Positions 59,713 to 64,000 of a stretch of 64,000 bases of DNA are shown one piece after another. Within the stretch, counting starts at the first letter, position 1, and the number at the start of each line of letters is the position of its first letter. The notes beneath the pieces were generated by a model. It saw only the letters and a list, made by a program, of their open reading frames with translations. It had not been told where the DNA came from and ran no database searches. A program made the position numbers and the translations under genes. Source of the DNA: Stappia stellulata DSM 5886 (GTDB lineage: Bacteria; Pseudomonadota; Alphaproteobacteria; Rhizobiales; Stappiaceae); contig NZ_KE384082.1 of NCBI RefSeq assembly GCF_000423705.1, positions 246,843-310,842 on the forward strand, given 5' to 3'.

Positions 59713-61494
59713 TCAGTTCGCCTGGCGGCGAAGGAACGCAGGGATCTCCAACTGGTCGTCCTCGGACATGGTGCGCGGCTGCGGCGCGCTGCGGCCGGTC
59801 AGGTCGAGCTGGCCGGCAGCGCCCTGCTGGGCCGGACGCGGCTGGGCCGGGCGCGGTGCGGCAGGACGGGCTGCCGCCTGCTGCGGCTGCTGGACCGGAC
59901 GCGGAGCCTCGGGCGCCGGTGCGGGCGCCGGATGCACCGCGCGCGGTGCCGGAGCCTGTTCCGGAGCGTGACCATAGTCCGTGTCTTCCTCGTCTTCCTT
60001 GCGGGTCAGACCGCTGGCGAGACGACGCAACAGGCCCATCGGACGGCGTTCATCACCGTGCTCCTCATGATCCGCGGCCCCATGGGCGCGCATTTCACGC
60101 TGGGCGACCGGCGGGAAGTCCTCGATGGAGGGCATGCGCGTCGGCTGCGCCGTCGTTTCCGCCACCGGCGGAATATACGGCTGGACGGCCGGCTGCTCGG
60201 CAATGCTTTCGGCCTGCGGATCCGTGTCGAAATCATCGACCGGCGCGGCCTTTTCCATCATGTCGGGAGCCGGGGAAAACGGCGCGATCTCGACATCCGG
60301 GTCGGTCGAGGCCTTGACCGGCTCGGGGATCTCCAGCTCCTGCTCGAGACGCTGCACGGCGGCAGCGCGTACAGGTGCGCCGGTGCGCGGCTGCTGCGGC
60401 GCGGGCTTGGACGCCTGCGGTGCCTGCGACGCCTCGGCCTTGGGCTGGTCGGCCGGATCGGCGATGGTCTTGAGCCGTTCGGTCAGTTCCGCCATGCGCG
60501 CTTCGGCCGGAGACACGTCCTCGCGAAGGTCCTTGTCGATGCCGGTCGCAACGACGGAGACCCGGATGATGCCGTCGAGGCTCTCATCGAAGGTTGCGCC
60601 CAGTATAATGTTGGCGTCGGAATCGACCTCCTCGCGAATGCGGGTGGCAGCCTCGTCCAGCTCGAACAGCGTCAGGTCGTTGCCGCCGGTGATCGAGATC
60701 AGCAGGCCGCGCGCGCCCTTCATCGAGGTTTCATCGAGCAGCGGATTGGCGATCGCAGCTTCCGCGGCCTGCATGGCGCGCTTGTCGCCGGAGGCCTCGC
60801 CCGTGCCCATCATCGCCTTGCCCATGCCGCGCATGATCGAGCGCACATCGGCGAAGTCGAGGTTGATGAGGCCTTCCTTGACCATCAGGTCGGTGATGCA
60901 GGCAACACCGGAGTAGAGCACCTGGTCGGCCATCGCGAAGGCGTCGGCGAAGGTGGTCTGCGCATTGGCAATGCGGAACAGGTTCTGGTTCGGAATGACG
61001 ATCAGCGTATCGACCGCCTTCTGCAGCTCGATGATGCCGGCTTCGGCAATGCGCATGCGGCGCACGCCCTCGAACTGGAACGGCTTGGTCACGACGCCGA
61101 CAGTGAGTATTCCCATCTCGCGCGCCGCGCGTGCGATGACGGGAGCCGCGCCCGTGCCGGTGCCGCCGCCCATGCCGGCGGTGATGAACACCATGTGCGA
61201 GCCCGACAGATGGTCGTTGATCTCGTCGATCACTTCTTCGGCGGCGGCAGCGCCGACGTCCGGCTGCGACCCGGCGCCGAGCCCTTCCGTCACGGCGACG
61301 CCCATCTGGACGACGCGGTCGGAATGGTTGCTGGCAAGAGCCTGTGCGTCGGTGTTTGCGACGACGAAGTCGCAGCCCTGCAGGCCGGCCTGGATCATGT
61401 TGTTGACGGCATTGCCGCCGGCTCCGCCGACGCCGAACACCGTAATTCTGGGCTTCAGTTCCTGAAGGTCAGGCATTTGCAAATTGATGGTCAT
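59713..61494 (-). CDS. ftsZ: Cell division protein FtsZ
   Basis: The 593-residue tubulin-like GTPase builds the division ring. The GTPase fold covers about 12-320: [26 protein letters not shown], the signature [18 protein letters not shown] at 107-124, and the T7 loop region [18 protein letters not shown]. The linker (about 330-580) is very long and Pro/Ala/Gln-rich, as in alphaproteobacteria, and the end [12 protein letters not shown] is the conserved peptide that binds FtsA. ATG at 61494 has gaggaa upstream. Confidence 0.98.
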   Translation of the reverse strand: MTINLQMPDLQELKPRITVFGVGGAGGNAVNNMIQAGLQGCDFVVANTDAQALASNHSDRVVQMGVAVTEGLGAGSQPDVGAAAAEEVIDEINDHLSGSHMVFITAGMGGGTGTGAAPVIARAAREMGILTVGVVTKPFQFEGVRRMRIAEAGIIELQKAVDTLIVIPNQNLFRIANAQTTFADAFAMADQVLYSGVACITDLMVKEGLINLDFADVRSIMRGMGKAMMGTGEASGDKRAMQAAEAAIANPLLDETSMKGARGLLISITGGNDLTLFELDEAATRIREEVDSDANIILGATFDESLDGIIRVSVVATGIDKDLREDVSPAEARMAELTERLKTIADPADQPKAEASQAPQASKPAPQQPRTGAPVRAAAVQRLEQELEIPEPVKASTDPDVEIAPFSPAPDMMEKAAPVDDFDTDPQAESIAEQPAVQPYIPPVAETTAQPTRMPSIEDFPPVAQREMRAHGAADHEEHGDERRPMGLLRRLASGLTRKEDEEDTDYGHAPEQAPAPRAVHPAPAPAPEAPRPVQQPQQAAARPAAPRPAQPRPAQQGAAGQLDLTGRSAPQPRTMSEDDQLEIPAFLRRQAN

Positions 61495-61598
61495 GGCTTC
61501 CTCGCGACCCCTGGATGCCCTTTCTGGACATCCGCCTCATTCCTCGTTTCCCTCAAATCGCACCGGCGAGCCGGTGCATCCCGAGGCGGTTGCCCGCC

Positions 61599-62917
61599 TC
61601 AGAAACTCTCGCGTATCCAGTTGCCGACCCGCGCCAGCGCGCCGGAACCGAGGTTCCAGCGTCCCCTCAGGTTGCGCGGCTCGAACTGTTCGACCTGCGC
61701 CACCTGGGGATAGATCAGCAACCCGACGGCCGCCGCGAACGCCGGCCCCTTTGCGGCTTCCGGCAGCCCGGCGATCCCGAGCGGCCGGCCGAGCCGTACC
61801 TGACGGCCCAGCACCCGGCGGGCCACATCGCTGAGGCCCGTGAGCTGGCTGGCGCCGCCCGTCAGCACGATGCGCTTGCCCACGCGTCCGGCGAAGCCGG
61901 AGGCCGTGAGACGGTCGCGCACCAGTTCCAGAATTTCTTCCACGCGCGGCACGATTACCCGTGTCAGCGTGGACCGCGGCACCTGGATCGGCAGGTCGCT
62001 GTCGGCATCCACCGGCGGCACCGAGATGAAATCCCGGTCGTCGGAATGGCTTGGCAGCGCCGATCCCTGCAGCGTCTTGATCCGCTCCGCGTCGGCCAGA
62101 CGCGTCGACAGCGCCCGGGCGATATCCATCGTGACGTGATGGCCACCGACCGCGATCGCGTCGAGATGCACCATTTGCCCCTCGACAAAAACCGAGAGCG
62201 TCGTGGTGCCGCCGCCCATGTCGACGCAGGCAACCCCCAGTTCCGTCTCGTCTTCCACCAGCGTGGACAGGCCGCTCGCATAGGGCGTCGCCACCATCGT
62301 CTCCACGGCCAGGTGACCGCGGTTGATGCAAAGCTCAAGATTGCGCACCGGTGCGATCTCGGCGGTTGCGACCTGCATGTCGACGCCAAGGCGGCGCCCC
62401 ATCATGCCGCGCGGATCGCGCATGCCGCGATTGCCGTCGAGCGTGTAGGAGATCGGCAGCGCATGCATCACCGCGCGGTCGTCTGCGACCGTGTGCGCAC
62501 TTCCCGCCGAGAGCACGCGCTGGATGTCCGCCTCGCAAACGGACTCGCCGGCAAGTCCGACGCTCGCCGTGATGATTTCCGATCCGAGCCGCCCGCAGGT
62601 CACATTGGTGATCAACGATTCCACCGTCAACCCGGCCATGCGCTCGGCCGCATCGACGGACAGACGAATGGCCTGTTCGGCCGCGTCCATATCGACGACG
62701 ACGCCGCTCTTCAGCCCGCGCGAGCGCTGATAGCCGTACCCCAGAACCTCGATGGAATGGGTACGGCCGGGCAGCACGCCGTCGTCGCCGCGCGGCGTCA
62801 GCTTGGCGATGAGACAGCACACCTTGGTCGAGCCGATGTCGAGCACGGAAACGACCACCGCCCGCCGGGACGGGAGCGGGCGCATGCGCGGAAGATAGAT
62901 GGGAGCGTTGCGCTGCG

Positions 62918-62921
<4 letters not shown>
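61599..62921 (-). CDS. ftsA: Cell division protein FtsA
   Basis: The 440-residue actin-like protein tethers FtsZ to the membrane. Phosphate 1 motif is VVSVLDIGSTKVCCLIAKL near 23; the 1C domain follows (LKSGVVVDMDAAEQAIRLSV); then VACVDMGGGTTTLSVFVEGQ (phosphate 2) and RIVLTGGASQLTGLSDVA. The C-terminal NWIRESF amphipathic tail is the membrane anchor. Its ATG overlaps the ftsQ stop (ATGA). Confidence 0.97.

Positions 62922-64000
<1,079 letters not shown>

Noticed and set aside
59932-61713. 593-codon plus-strand frame opposite ftsZ
   Set aside because: Exact mirror of ftsZ with biased residues; no domain.

Overview
The window looks like the chromosome of a high-GC alphaproteobacterium of the order Hyphomicrobiales (Rhizobiales), plausibly near Stappia/Roseibium/Pannonibacter. 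The grounds are a circularly permuted two-piece ssrA (tmRNA) gene, the alphaproteobacterial type of SspB followed by DUF4169 and ribbon-helix-helix genes, a DUF1127 protein, an FtsZ with a very long Pro/Ala/Gln-rich linker, and the gene order ddl-ftsQ-ftsA-ftsZ-lpxC-bamD-recN-ligA-uvrD. The genus is an inference.

Layout. (1) 1-3270: small housekeeping genes (SpoIIAA-like, trhO, SDR, PhzF). (2) 3271-8024: an accessory segment that appears lower in GC, with an IS5-type transposase remnant and a tight minus-strand operon (methyltransferase, BioF2/FemAB-like acyltransferase, small unknown protein, FMN split-barrel protein, NanE-like epimerase). It is flanked by a 62-bp direct duplication of the 3' end of phzF. 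(3) 8087-12333: TetR gene with a 16-bp palindromic operator, ilvC followed by a 110-bp tandem duplication, folA, frmA. (4) 12392-15477: XRE regulator, ElaA-like acetyltransferase, S-formylglutathione hydrolase and a flavin amine oxidase, forming a formaldehyde-detoxification neighbourhood with frmA. (5) 15714-21643: hflK-hflC-DUF2065-degP membrane quality-control operon, then serB and miaA. (6) 22461-27055: branched-chain amino-acid block leuA and ilvB-ilvH, each preceded by a leader peptide with attenuator-like structure. (7) tRNA-Lys, a ureohydrolase, two exported proteins, an ABC-2 exporter, an adenylate/guanylate cyclase, thyA, a YHS protein, then ssrA and its proteolytic adaptor gene sspB. 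(8) 36944-50622: AsmA-like protein, FAD oxidase, thioesterase, ClC channel, aminopeptidase P, DUF1127, prmA, cation/H+ antiporter, TPR protein. (9) 50638-64000: DNA repair and division/envelope cluster read leftwards from ddl to uvrD.

How it works together. The strongest functional units are BCAA synthesis (ilvB, ilvH, ilvC, leuA) with leader control; formaldehyde oxidation (frmA, fghA); trans-translation with tag recognition (ssrA, sspB); membrane proteolysis (hflKC, degP); and septation plus outer-membrane biogenesis (ftsQAZ, lpxC, bamD). The least explained unit is the five-gene accessory operon at 3686-7223, which matches no pathway I can name.
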